From contig CAZRQV010000004.1 in assembly GCA_964602445.1 (NCBI GenBank), positions 104,448-168,447 of the forward strand: 64,000 bases of DNA. The letters are read 5' to 3'. Positions 16,591 through 25,400 of this stretch are shown here, piece after piece. A program made the translations under genes and the position numbers. Within the stretch, counting starts at the first letter, position 1. Every line of letters starts with the position of its first letter. The notes below the pieces were generated by a model, which was not told where the DNA came from, ran no database searches, and was given only the letters and a program-made list of their open reading frames with translations. The stretch is from HGM12587 sp964602445 (lineage in GTDB: Bacteria; Bacillota; Clostridia; Lachnospirales; Lachnospiraceae).

Positions 16591-17754
16591 CTATGCAAAC
16601 ATGGACATGATATTCGCTACCAGAATTCCCCCGCCGGTACCGATTACATATCCCATCAGAGCCATGAGGACTCCAACCGGAACTAAAGAACCGCTGTAAG
16701 CGCCTGCTAAGATTGGAGCGGAAGCAGAACCGCCGATATTGGCCAGAGAAGCAACTCCGCAAGTAAACATATCCAATTTAAAGATTTTTGCAAAGATTAC
16801 CAGCAGAACACCGTGAATGATCAGGATCATAAATCCTGCAGCGATCCAGAGCGGTGCATCGGAAAGTTCTAAGAAACTTGCACGGGATGCTAACAGTGCT
16901 ACAACACAGTAGAGCATTACGTTGGAAAGTTCCTGTGTTCCAGCCATTTTTCCGATTGGTGTAACTGCACCAACCAGACCGGCAATCGTTACGAAAAGAA
17001 CAGTCCATGTTGCTTTGTCCAGCCAAGGAGCTGCTGTATTGATCGCAACACCTACATTTTGACCTACGGCTGAGATTACCAGTGCTAAACCTAAAAGGAA
17101 AATCAGATCCACAAATGTAATCTTTTTGTCGTTTGCTTTCGCATCTTCTTCCAGACGTTTGGATACTTCATCCAGCGCGCTGGTATCAGCTTTTGTCCAT
17201 TTATTGAATTTTGGTGCAAGATTGATCGCCCAAAGTAAGAACATTACCCAGATGGAATAGTCGATAGAATCTACTACCAGAGCGTATGCCATATCTGCTT
17301 CTCCGATATCAAACGCTGCCTGTACAGCGATCATATTTCCGGAACCGCCCATCCAGCTTCCGCAAAGTGCTCCCAATGCTTTCCACGCCTCTGATCCAAG
17401 CTGTGTATGAAGCAGTGCATAAGTGATGATAAATCCAAGTCCGATAGAAACCGATGCCGCAAAGAAACCGCCCAGCATTTTTGGTCCCAGTTTCAAAATC
17501 TTACGAATGTCGCAGCGAAGCAGCATCAGGAAAATCATTGCATATAAAATATTATTTTTTAATGCAGAATAAGCAGGTTTGGTTGCTTCCATATCCCAGA
17601 CCTGACAGGTACATAAAATCATTGTAATCAGATACAATAATACAATTGGTGGTACGAAATCAAAGAATTTAGCTTTGGTATATTTCTGTAACCACACGAG
17701 CATTGCAGCTAAAAAGATCAGAACCGCAATGTAGGTAAATCCGTTTGTGATCAT
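16591..17754 (-). CDS. DUF819 family membrane protein (YjcL-like)
   Basis: A 387-residue polytopic protein of the DUF819 family with about ten membrane helices. The family-type glycine-rich segments GSWMGGSGNMIAVQ (about residue 137) and LANIGGSASAPILAGAYSG (about 340) resemble transporter discontinuous helices. The start at 17754 has CCCTCCT (GGAGGG on its own strand) at good spacing. An upstream in-frame start 93 nt earlier lacks a ribosome site. It is transcribed divergently from a dipeptide epimerase gene. DUF819 genes are found next to L-Ala-D/L-Glu epimerases in several Firmicutes, so import or export of a murein-derived peptide is a reasonable but unproven role. Confidence 0.85.
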   Translation of the reverse strand: MITNGFTYIAVLIFLAAMLVWLQKYTKAKFFDFVPPIVLLYLITMILCTCQVWDMEATKPAYSALKNNILYAMIFLMLLRCDIRKILKLGPKMLGGFFAASVSIGLGFIITYALLHTQLGSEAWKALGALCGSWMGGSGNMIAVQAAFDIGEADMAYALVVDSIDYSIWVMFLLWAINLAPKFNKWTKADTSALDEVSKRLEEDAKANDKKITFVDLIFLLGLALVISAVGQNVGVAINTAAPWLDKATWTVLFVTIAGLVGAVTPIGKMAGTQELSNVMLYCVVALLASRASFLELSDAPLWIAAGFMILIIHGVLLVIFAKIFKLDMFTCGVASLANIGGSASAPILAGAYSGSLVPVGVLMALMGYVIGTGGGILVANIMSMFA

Positions 17755-17784
17755 GTTTGATCCCTCCTGTATTATAATTTTTTG

Positions 17785-17824
17785 CACAATCTTCTTTACA
17801 AAATCCATAAAGATTGTGTACAAT
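17785..17824. promoter_or_regulatory. Inverted repeats between the divergent DUF819 and epimerase genes
   Basis: CACAATCTT (17785-17793) is repeated in inverse as AAGATTGTG (17810-17818) across 16 bp. The second arm overlaps a 12-bp palindrome ATTGTGTACAAT (17813-17824). Their position in a 144-bp divergent intergenic region suggests a shared operator; the regulator is unknown. Confidence 0.4.
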
Positions 17825-17898
17825 GATACAATAATACCATAAAACAAATAGATCTAGCAAGATATTTGTCATAAAAAATAGCAAGGAGAACAGAAGTT

Positions 17899-18996
17899 AT
17901 GAAAATTACAGAAGTTAAAATCGGAATGATCTCTGTACCGCTGCACGTGCCGTTTAAAACAGCACTTCGTACAGTCAACAGTGTAGAAGATGTGGTAGTA
18001 GAAATTCATACAGATACAGGGGCTGTAGGATATGGTGAAGCACCGCCTACCGGTGTGATCACAGGTGATACAACCGGCGGCATCATCGGTGCTATCAAAG
18101 ACCATCTTTCAAAAGCGATCATTGGAAAAGAGGTCGATGATTTCGAAAATCTGATGATCTCCGTTCAGAACTGCATGGTAAAAAATACCAGTGCAAAGGC
18201 TGCCATCGATATGGCATTGTGGGATCTGTATGGACAGTTATATAAAATTCCTGTCTACAAACTGATGGGCGGTTCCAAAAAATCGATTACAACCGACATT
18301 ACCATCAGCGTAAACGATCCGGAAACGATGGCAAAAGATGCCGCAGATGCCATTGCCCGTGGCTATGATTGTCTGAAAGTAAAAGTCGGAAAAGAATCTG
18401 AAAAAGACATTGCCCGCCTTTCTGCAATCCGTGAAGCAGTTCCAAAGTCTACTTTAATCCGAATTGATGCAAATCAGGGATGGACTCCAAAAGAAGCGGT
18501 TCGTATCTTAAACGGCATGCAGGATCGGGGTCTGGACATCGAATTCGTAGAACAGCCTGTCAAAGGACATGACATCGACGGCTTAAAATACGTTACAGAT
18601 CATTCCTATGTGCCGGTACTGGCAGACGAAAGCGTATTTTCTGTAGAAGACGCATTTAAGATCCTTCAGATGCGTGCTGCAGATATGATCAACATCAAGC
18701 TTATGAAATGCGGCGGATTATACAACGGTCTGAAGATTGCGACTGCTGCAGAAGTTTATGGCGTAGAATGTATGATCGGCTGTATGCTGGAAGCAAAAAT
18801 TTCCGTAAATGCAGCGGTTCACCTGGCATGTGCAAAACAGATCATTACAAAGATTGATCTGGACGGTCCGGTGCTGTGCAGTGAAGATCCGATCATCGGC
18901 GGTGCCGTATTCAATGAAAAAGACATTACGGTTTCCTCCGAACCGGGACTCGGCATCAAAGGCATTCAGGAAGGTAAGATTACCTATCTTTCATAA
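17899..18996 (+). CDS. Dipeptide epimerase (L-Ala-D/L-Glu epimerase type, enolase superfamily)
   Basis: A 365-residue mandelate racemase/muconate-lactonising-type enzyme. The N-terminal capping domain occupies about residues 1-120. The barrel carries the dipeptide-epimerase lysine motif (LKVKVGK near 160), metal ligands in RIDANQGW near 191 and FVEQPVKG near 217, DESVF near 245, and the opposing lysine in INIKLMKCGG near 267. A family role is epimerising L-Ala-D-Glu from peptidoglycan so that peptidases can use it. It is preceded by AAGGAGAA. It is divergent from the DUF819 gene and close to pepD, supporting peptide salvage. Exact dipeptide specificity in this family varies. Confidence 0.88.
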   Translation: MKITEVKIGMISVPLHVPFKTALRTVNSVEDVVVEIHTDTGAVGYGEAPPTGVITGDTTGGIIGAIKDHLSKAIIGKEVDDFENLMISVQNCMVKNTSAKAAIDMALWDLYGQLYKIPVYKLMGGSKKSITTDITISVNDPETMAKDAADAIARGYDCLKVKVGKESEKDIARLSAIREAVPKSTLIRIDANQGWTPKEAVRILNGMQDRGLDIEFVEQPVKGHDIDGLKYVTDHSYVPVLADESVFSVEDAFKILQMRAADMINIKLMKCGGLYNGLKIATAAEVYGVECMIGCMLEAKISVNAAVHLACAKQIITKIDLDGPVLCSEDPIIGGAVFNEKDITVSSEPGLGIKGIQEGKITYLS

Positions 18997-19000
18997 AAGA

Positions 19001-19045
19001 AAAAAGAACAGATTTCCATCGTCAAACATGGAATTCTGTTCTTTT
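19001..19045. terminator. Bidirectional terminator between the epimerase and symporter genes
   Basis: AAAAGAACAGA-TTCCAT and ATGGAA-TCTGTTCTTTT form a long stem with A-run and T-run flanks. It serves the convergent genes at 17899-18996 and 19059-20465. Confidence 0.85.
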
Positions 19046-19058
19046 ATTTTGCTTGATT

Positions 19059-20465
19059 TTAGATAAATGTAATGATGCCCAGTGCTTTCAAAAGCAGCAC
19101 CAGAAGCAATAACGGTGTAATGTATTTCAGCATTACAACATACAGATTTCTTCTTCCGAATTTTTCCCCATTTTTCGTCACTTCTTCAATGATCATTTTC
19201 GGTTTCAAAATCCATCCCACAAGGATGCAGGTCGCAATGGCAACGATCGGCATTAATACATTATTGCTTACATAATCCATCACATCCAGAATCTGTCCTG
19301 TTGTACCGTTTGGAAGTTTCAGTTCGAAGTACCATCGATTATATCCAAAGCATACTGCAAGTCCGCCAAGCACTGCCAGAATCAGTACTGCAGTGACTGA
19401 TTTATTACGCGACCATCCAAAGCGGTCGATCAGACTGGAGGACACAGCTTCCATAATAGAAATTGAGCTGGTCAGCGCTGCAAACAGTACCATGGCAAAA
19501 AACAGACATCCAACAAATCGTCCTGCACCGCCCATCTCAGCAAATACTTTCGGCAGAGAAACAAACATCAGACTCGGACCGGAAGCCTGCATTCCTGCTC
19601 TGCCCTGAAATACATAAACAGCCGGAATGATCATTACCCCTGCCAGAAAAGCAACCAGCGTATCAAAGATTTCAATCTGATTTACTGATTTTGACAGGTT
19701 TCCTTCATCTTTCAGATAAGAACCATAGGTAATCAGGATTCCCATGGCAATGCTTAGACTGTAGAAAGACTGTCCCATGGCATCCAGAAGTACGGTAAAG
19801 AATCCTTTCAGCGTCAGTCCGTCAAAATTAGGGATTACATAAATTTTAAATCCTTCCCATCCGGTTCTTGTCACACCTTCTCCGTCTGTATAGCTGACTG
19901 TCAGTGAAAATACAGCAATTCCTACTACCAGCACGATTAAAATCGGCATCAGAATCTTGGAAAAAGATTCAATTCCATGATTTACACCAAGATACACCAC
20001 TGCTGCTGTAACTACCAGAAAGATTCCCATCAGGATAACCGGTTCCCCTTGGGATGTGATAAATCCGGTAAAAAATCCTTCGGTAGCTGCTGCTGCCGCA
20101 CCAGATCCTGATAAAAATGTAATAAAATATTTTAATACCCAGCCTCCGATGGCACAATAATACGGCAAAATGATCGCAGGAATGATACAGGAGAGAACTC
20201 CTAAAAATCCCCATTTCTGATTCAGCTGCTGATAAGCAGTCAAAGGACTCTGCTTGGTCTTTCTTCCAATGGCAATCTCTGTGATCAACAGTGTGAACCC
20301 AAACGTCAATGCCAGAACAATGTACATTACAAGAAAAAGACCCCCTCCGTCTTTTGCCGCAAGATATGGAAATCTCCATATATTTCCAAGACCCACTGCA
20401 CTGCCCGCTGCAGCCATGACAAATCCCAGAGATCCGGAAAATGAATTTCTTTTTTCTTTTTGCAT
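19059..20465 (-). CDS. Sodium-dependent transporter, NSS (SNF) family
   Basis: A 468-residue neurotransmitter:sodium-symporter-type membrane protein with about 11-12 helices. The N-terminal signature GFVMAAAGSAVGLGNIWRFPYLAAKDGG (residues about 14-41) contains the unwound helix 1 that binds Na+ and substrate in LeuT-like proteins. Family members import amino acids or amines with sodium. The start has AAGGGG upstream, and an extended -10 (TGTTATAAT) is at 20501-20506 with a weak -35. It is monocistronic, and its substrate is unknown. Confidence 0.92.
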   Translation of the reverse strand: MQKEKRNSFSGSLGFVMAAAGSAVGLGNIWRFPYLAAKDGGGLFLVMYIVLALTFGFTLLITEIAIGRKTKQSPLTAYQQLNQKWGFLGVLSCIIPAIILPYYCAIGGWVLKYFITFLSGSGAAAAATEGFFTGFITSQGEPVILMGIFLVVTAAVVYLGVNHGIESFSKILMPILIVLVVGIAVFSLTVSYTDGEGVTRTGWEGFKIYVIPNFDGLTLKGFFTVLLDAMGQSFYSLSIAMGILITYGSYLKDEGNLSKSVNQIEIFDTLVAFLAGVMIIPAVYVFQGRAGMQASGPSLMFVSLPKVFAEMGGAGRFVGCLFFAMVLFAALTSSISIMEAVSSSLIDRFGWSRNKSVTAVLILAVLGGLAVCFGYNRWYFELKLPNGTTGQILDVMDYVSNNVLMPIVAIATCILVGWILKPKMIIEEVTKNGEKFGRRNLYVVMLKYITPLLLLVLLLKALGIITFI

Positions 20466-20520
20466 AGTTACCCCTTTTCTTCTACGTAGTAATAGGCAGT
20501 ATTATAACACAAACACAGTA

Positions 20521-20550
20521 AAAATCCCACTAAAATTCGTGGGATTTTTT
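20521..20550 (-). terminator. Terminator of the sugar-sensing operon
   Basis: AAAATCCCAC and GTGGGATTTT form a 10-bp stem with T-rich flank on the minus strand. It lies 34 nt after the acyltransferase stop. Confidence 0.75.
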
Positions 20551-20583
20551 ATAAAAACGGCTAAAATAATTACAGATCTGCAT

Positions 20584-21669
20584 TCAGGCTGCAGCAGTAA
20601 TTTTTCTCTGTTTTTTGAAACTGACGATCATCGCTGCCAGCTGTGCTGCTGCCATGGAAATTACGAAGCTGGATACTACCAGAAGCAAACGGTAAAGCTT
20701 GCCTTCAAAACGTCCGTTCAGCACTGCCATCATCCGATGAATGACTACCTGATGGATCAAAAACGTATAAGAGGACAGGTTCCCGATCCAACGGAACAAC
20801 GGACGATCCAAAACTTTCATCAAAAGACCTTTGCTCTTTACAAAGATCACGACCAACCAAAGAGAAACCGGAACAAACAGTACATTGTAACAGATTCCAT
20901 TATAAACACCTTCGATTCTATGGAAGATCTTTACGACCACAATAAACGCCACAATCGTCAAAAGTTCCAAAATGGTCGCTGTAGATTTCTTCCACTCTTT
21001 CTGTCCGGATCCGTTCAGATAGAACCATCCCAAAAGTGCACCTAAGGTAAAATCAAGCATTCGATAAAACGGTAAAATATAGGTTGCCCAATAAGCAAAG
21101 CTGTCTCCAAAGGCCAGCGGTCGTTTACTTACCCAGATTCCGATCAGATTCATAACTGCATAAATAGAAAATGCCAGTATCGCTGCACATTTTTTCTTTT
21201 TGATCTTAGAAATCGCCCGGATCATCCATGGTGCCATAAAGCACAGGAACAAATACGTAGACAAATACCATGCAACTCCATTATAAGAGAAAAAAGACTC
21301 TATATAAGGACTCCAGCACTGTACCAGAAATACGTTCATCAACAAACGCTTAATGGCATTTCTGGAATGTGGCATATTCGAGAACAGAAACTTCAAAAAC
21401 AGCATAAGCAAATGCAATGCATAAAGTTTCTTGATCTTGGAAACTGCAAATTTTGCATTCCCTAATACAGATACATCCTGCTTTTCGATTTTCGGCAGAT
21501 AATTGATTGCCACACAAAAACCGGAAAGTACAACAAACATCGAAACGCCGAAAGCTCCGGTAAAGAAAGACACTCCGCTGTGTCCCAGAAAGATTTCCAG
21601 AAAACCGACAGCTCTTAACGTTTGTAACGAATCAATTCGTTTCTTCTCTTGTAACATTTCATATTCCAT
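20584..21669 (-). CDS. Acyltransferase_3 family membrane O-acyltransferase
   Basis: A 361-residue polytopic membrane protein with about ten helices. The family opening is RIDSLQTLRAVGFLEIFLGHSGVSFF, with the expected His near residue 29, and the later SYTFLIHQVVI segment follows. Such enzymes transfer acetyl or succinyl groups to extracellular glycans or lipids. It is the last gene of the operon that holds the response regulator, kinase and binding proteins, 6 nt after the preceding stop. An alternative ATG four codons in (21657) has slightly better ribosome-site spacing. Why an acyltransferase belongs to a sugar-sensing operon is unclear. Confidence 0.85.
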   Translation of the reverse strand: MEYEMLQEKKRIDSLQTLRAVGFLEIFLGHSGVSFFTGAFGVSMFVVLSGFCVAINYLPKIEKQDVSVLGNAKFAVSKIKKLYALHLLMLFLKFLFSNMPHSRNAIKRLLMNVFLVQCWSPYIESFFSYNGVAWYLSTYLFLCFMAPWMIRAISKIKKKKCAAILAFSIYAVMNLIGIWVSKRPLAFGDSFAYWATYILPFYRMLDFTLGALLGWFYLNGSGQKEWKKSTATILELLTIVAFIVVVKIFHRIEGVYNGICYNVLFVPVSLWLVVIFVKSKGLLMKVLDRPLFRWIGNLSSYTFLIHQVVIHRMMAVLNGRFEGKLYRLLLVVSSFVISMAAAQLAAMIVSFKKQRKITAAA

Positions 21670-21675
21670 CCTTTA

Positions 21676-22704
21676 TTATTCTTTTACTCCCTTTTGATAC
21701 GGCAAACGGATATATTTCCCATCGATCAATGTGAATTCCGGATCCAGTTCATTGCCCGATATGATCGAATATGCCAGTTCCAGCATTCCGCCAGCCTGCC
21801 CGGCTGAATCATTCATTACAGTTCCCTGCATATAATCATTCTCAATGGCATCCAACGCCGCCTCGATTCCGTCAATGCCAAAAACCAATGGCGGCTTCAG
21901 ATTCTCATCTTCATAGTATCCTGCTTCTTTCAATGCGTCTACCGCACCCAATGCCATACCGTCATTATTGGAAAATACGACTTCAATCTTATCTCCAAAT
22001 TCTTTCAGCCACTGCACCATCTTCGTCTTTCCCTGATCCCGGTTCCAGTTTGCAATCTCATCTGCCAGCTTTTCAACTTCATAACCGGCTTCGGTTACGG
22101 TATTGATCGTATACATAGTACGGACGATCGAATCCTGATGCCCTGCTTCTCCTTCCAGCATGACATATTGAAGGATGCCGTCCCCATTCTTGTCTACAGA
22201 ATCAAAATCTTTTTCCAGCCGTTCCAGAAGCAGCTCTCCCTGTATGATTCCTGACTCAAATGCATCTGCACCGACATAATATAATTGATCCCATCGTTTC
22301 AGATCATCTTCTACCAGCTCCCGATTGAAAAATATGATCGGAATTCCATTACTTTTTCCCCGTTCAATGATCGTAGAAGCATCAGTTCTGTCTACCAGAT
22401 TAATACATACCAGGTCGTACTCTTTATCAATGAAATAATCCATCTGATCATTCTGTTCTGCCTGATTATTTCCTGCATTCTGAATATCCAGGGTGATTGT
22501 AATTCCGTATTTATGTTCCAGTTCTTCCGCCTGTTCCTTCATTGCATCCATCAACTCTGATACAAACGCATCATAACCGCTGTAAATACTGACTCCAATT
22601 TTCAGGTTATCGACCTTTTCTTCTTTATTTTCTTCTTTACCGCAGCCACAGCTTATACTGCAGACTGCGATCAGACCAAACGCTCCCAGTATCCACCTTT
22701 TCAT
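21676..22704 (-). CDS. Galactose-type sugar-binding lipoprotein (second MglB paralogue)
   Basis: A 342-residue periplasmic-binding-protein-fold lipoprotein. The signal peptide ends in a lipobox-like SCGCG near residues 19-23, followed by an acidic/Lys linker. The mature part matches the galactose-binding protein family and keeps the EF-hand-like calcium loop (DKNGDGILQY near 169) also seen in MglB at 29780-30850. It has no own permease here: it sits 9 nt downstream of another binding-protein gene and the kinase. Together with its position this suggests a ligand-presenting partner of the kinase, or an alternative feeder for the mgl permease. Transport versus sensing cannot be decided from sequence. 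Confidence 0.85.
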   Translation of the reverse strand: MKRWILGAFGLIAVCSISCGCGKEENKEEKVDNLKIGVSIYSGYDAFVSELMDAMKEQAEELEHKYGITITLDIQNAGNNQAEQNDQMDYFIDKEYDLVCINLVDRTDASTIIERGKSNGIPIIFFNRELVEDDLKRWDQLYYVGADAFESGIIQGELLLERLEKDFDSVDKNGDGILQYVMLEGEAGHQDSIVRTMYTINTVTEAGYEVEKLADEIANWNRDQGKTKMVQWLKEFGDKIEVVFSNNDGMALGAVDALKEAGYYEDENLKPPLVFGIDGIEAALDAIENDYMQGTVMNDSAGQAGGMLELAYSIISGNELDPEFTLIDGKYIRLPYQKGVKE

Positions 22705-22713
22705 AGTTTCCCC

Positions 22714-23649
22714 TCACTCTACAATTGGAAACAGCAAATGTTCATAAGGTACATGATAGATTTCCTCTGCATCGACACAATAAAAGTCAATGCTGTCTAT
22801 CTCTTTTTTCTCAATTCCATTGATTTTGTCCACCAATGTTTCTACTGCAATGTATCCCATGTTAAATTCATTTTGAAAAACGATTTTTTCAATCTTCTGG
22901 TGTTCCAATGCAGCTACGATCGATGCTGTATTTCCAATTCCATATTTTTTCATATCCGCCAGAAATGTATTTTCCGAATCCGCCACTTCCAGAAGTGATT
23001 CTTTATCCAGAGCTGCCACGGCATCCGCTGCTTCTCCATTTTCTGCTTCTTCGATAGATATGACCGATGCTTTTCCGTTCAGACTTTCTAAAAATCCCTG
23101 TTCTCTTTGTTCCACACTGTTTCTGGACGTGTCACCGGATTCCAATGCAATGATCGGACATTCTTTCCAGGAAAAGTCCTGCAGAATCTGTTCTCCCAGT
23201 GTTTTCCCCATCTCATAATTATCTGCTGAAATCGTCGGTAAGGCTGCTTCCTCAAATCCGCTTTCTAAAAACACTGTTGGAACATCGAATTTCTTATTCA
23301 TCCACAGATCATAAAATCTTTCTGCATTTTCCACTGCCACAAGAATGCCTTCTGCTCCTTCAGCAACCTCTCTTTCAATGGCTTTCATCTGCTCTGCTGC
23401 TTTTCCGTCTTTATACAGCACAACATAGTTTATATTGACTGCAAAATCATTCTGAGCCTGTTTAATCCCCTGCTCAAGAGATTCCCAGCCGCCGTCTCCT
23501 GCTGAATACAGCACTACAGAAATATTTTTCTTTGGCTGTTCATTTTGATTTCCAAATACTGCCTGAAAAAAACTGAGCAATACCAAAACGATCATTGCGA
23601 GACAGAACAGCATTGTTTTAAAAACACTGCCTTTTTTCTTATTTTCCAT
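22714..23649 (-). CDS. Membrane-anchored sugar-binding protein, probable kinase accessory sensor
   Basis: A 311-residue protein with an N-terminal membrane anchor (about residues 10-32, MLFCLAMIVLVLLSFFQAVFG; no lipobox cysteine) and one LacI/ribose-binding-type periplasmic domain. It lacks the calcium loop of the galactose-binding paralogues and is shorter. Its start overlaps the kinase gene's end by 11 nt, so the two are translationally coupled. In clostridia, anchored sugar-binding proteins beside YesM/LytS-type kinases (for example XylFII-LytS) act as extracellular sensors, and this arrangement fits that role. The ligand is not predictable. Confidence 0.8.
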   Translation of the reverse strand: MENKKKGSVFKTMLFCLAMIVLVLLSFFQAVFGNQNEQPKKNISVVLYSAGDGGWESLEQGIKQAQNDFAVNINYVVLYKDGKAAEQMKAIEREVAEGAEGILVAVENAERFYDLWMNKKFDVPTVFLESGFEEAALPTISADNYEMGKTLGEQILQDFSWKECPIIALESGDTSRNSVEQREQGFLESLNGKASVISIEEAENGEAADAVAALDKESLLEVADSENTFLADMKKYGIGNTASIVAALEHQKIEKIVFQNEFNMGYIAVETLVDKINGIEKKEIDSIDFYCVDAEEIYHVPYEHLLFPIVE

Positions 23650-25399
23650 CCTGCACCTCCAGTTTCATCGGCAGATGAATCGTAATTTTTGTCCCTACAT
23701 CCGGTTCACTTTTTATCTTCAAACCGTAATTTTCGCCAAAATACAGCTTGATACGGCGGTCTACATTCCGCAGTCCGATTCCTGAACCACGTTTTCTTTT
23801 ATATGGCTCTCCTGTCAGCAGCCGTTCCACCTGTTCCGGAGGCATACCGATGCCATTATCGACTACATCGATATAAATGTCACCATCCAGCTCATATCCG
23901 GATACCAGAATTTCCCCGTCACCGTCTGTAACTTCCATTCCGTAATAAATTGCATTTTCCAATAACGGCTGAATGATCAGCTTAATGGTCAGATATTTTT
24001 CCAGCTTTTCATCCAGAAGAAAGTTCACCTGAAACTGATTCTTAAACCGCATCTTTTGGATATTACTGTAATTTTGCGCATGCTGAAATTCTTCTTTGAT
24101 TGTTATGATCGTTTTTCCCTGACTTAACGAGATTCGGAACAGATTGGCAAGCGCCGTGATCATTTCTACCGCTTCTTCATACCGTTCGGATTCGATCATC
24201 CAAACAATCGAATCTAAGGTATTATACAGAAAATGAGGATTAATTTGAGACTGGAGCGCATCCAGCTCATTCTTTCTCTTTTCTTCCTGCTCTTTTACTC
24301 TGTCATCCATCAGTTTCTTCATTTGGAATACCATTGCCCGCAATGTTTCCCCCAAATGCCTGATTTCCTCCGGACCGCCGACATAGATCTTATCCGGATA
24401 CTGCAGATCCAACTGTTTTACCGATTTTTCCAGTTTATGGAGCGGACGGGTTACTACAATGGAAATACACTGGTTAATAACGATCAGCATCAGGATTGCA
24501 ATGGATAATACCGTCATCCAGACCGCATTGATGTTATTCAAATGCAGGTTTTCCTTTTCAATTACCGATACAATCTTCCATCCGGTATATCCTACTGTTT
24601 TTACAATGACGATCCTTTCTTCCCCTTGAAATTTCTCCATATGGGTTCCGTCGTCGTATTCTGCTGCCGCAATATTATTTTCTTTCGCAATCCGGGAATA
24701 GATCAGGTTTTGTTTTGGATGATATACGATCTCCCCTTCCCGATCTACCAGATACATATAACCTAATTCATTGGAATTTACTTTCGTAAACAAATGCTCA
24801 ATTCCACTGAAATTCATATCGACCAACAAAATTCCGCTGGTCGTATTTCCATCTCTCGTAAGCTCAATTCCGCGGCTCAGCGAAATGACCCAATAATATC
24901 TGTTATCACTGTCCACAAAAAGATTTTGTACGTGAGAAGACGAAAAATGATGATTTTCCGGTTTCTTCAATGCCCTCACGAACCACTCCTGTTCTGCAAT
25001 CGATGCATGGCTTTTCAGCGTAGTTACCGGCGCTGCGGCTACCAAAGTTCCATCGGTTTCAAAACAGGCAATACTGACCAGATTATCCCTGTTTGCTTCA
25101 TATAAAAGTGTCATTTCCCGGTCAATATTATCGGATTCAAAATCCGTATCTTTAATTACATTATAATACAGCGAATCCGAAATACGCATCATATTTCGAA
25201 GATAGTTGGTCAGATTCACTTCTACCTGACTGACTAACTGGGTATTGTCTTCCACAATCTGCCGCTGGGAATTGTTCGTATAGGTAGAAAAATAAATAAT
25301 CCCAATGGACAGCATTCCGATGATGGAAATCACCGTAAAAGAAACAGCAATCACAACACGGAAATTATATTTCCAATAAAACCTCTTTAAGAACTTCAT
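23639..25399 (-). CDS. Sensor histidine kinase, cache domain, YesM/LytS-like
   Basis: A 586-residue membrane kinase. Transmembrane helix 1 spans residues 14-36, an extracellular cache-type domain about 40-290, and helix 2 about 291-315. A HAMP segment runs to about 370. The His_kinase region has the phosphoacceptor H389 in QINPHFLYN. The ATPase has N-box LLENAIYYG, VDNGIGMP, and GSGIGLRNVDRRI. The start at 25399 has AAGGAAAG upstream and lies 1 nt after the response-regulator stop; a longer reading frame would overlap that gene. The pair forms a YesM/YesN-type system. The two binding-protein genes downstream suggest that the ligand reaches the kinase via a binding protein. Confidence 0.93.
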   Translation of the reverse strand: MKFLKRFYWKYNFRVVIAVSFTVISIIGMLSIGIIYFSTYTNNSQRQIVEDNTQLVSQVEVNLTNYLRNMMRISDSLYYNVIKDTDFESDNIDREMTLLYEANRDNLVSIACFETDGTLVAAAPVTTLKSHASIAEQEWFVRALKKPENHHFSSSHVQNLFVDSDNRYYWVISLSRGIELTRDGNTTSGILLVDMNFSGIEHLFTKVNSNELGYMYLVDREGEIVYHPKQNLIYSRIAKENNIAAAEYDDGTHMEKFQGEERIVIVKTVGYTGWKIVSVIEKENLHLNNINAVWMTVLSIAILMLIVINQCISIVVTRPLHKLEKSVKQLDLQYPDKIYVGGPEEIRHLGETLRAMVFQMKKLMDDRVKEQEEKRKNELDALQSQINPHFLYNTLDSIVWMIESERYEEAVEMITALANLFRISLSQGKTIITIKEEFQHAQNYSNIQKMRFKNQFQVNFLLDEKLEKYLTIKLIIQPLLENAIYYGMEVTDGDGEILVSGYELDGDIYIDVVDNGIGMPPEQVERLLTGEPYKRKRGSGIGLRNVDRRIKLYFGENYGLKIKSEPDVGTKITIHLPMKLEVQDGK

Positions 25400-25400
25400 C

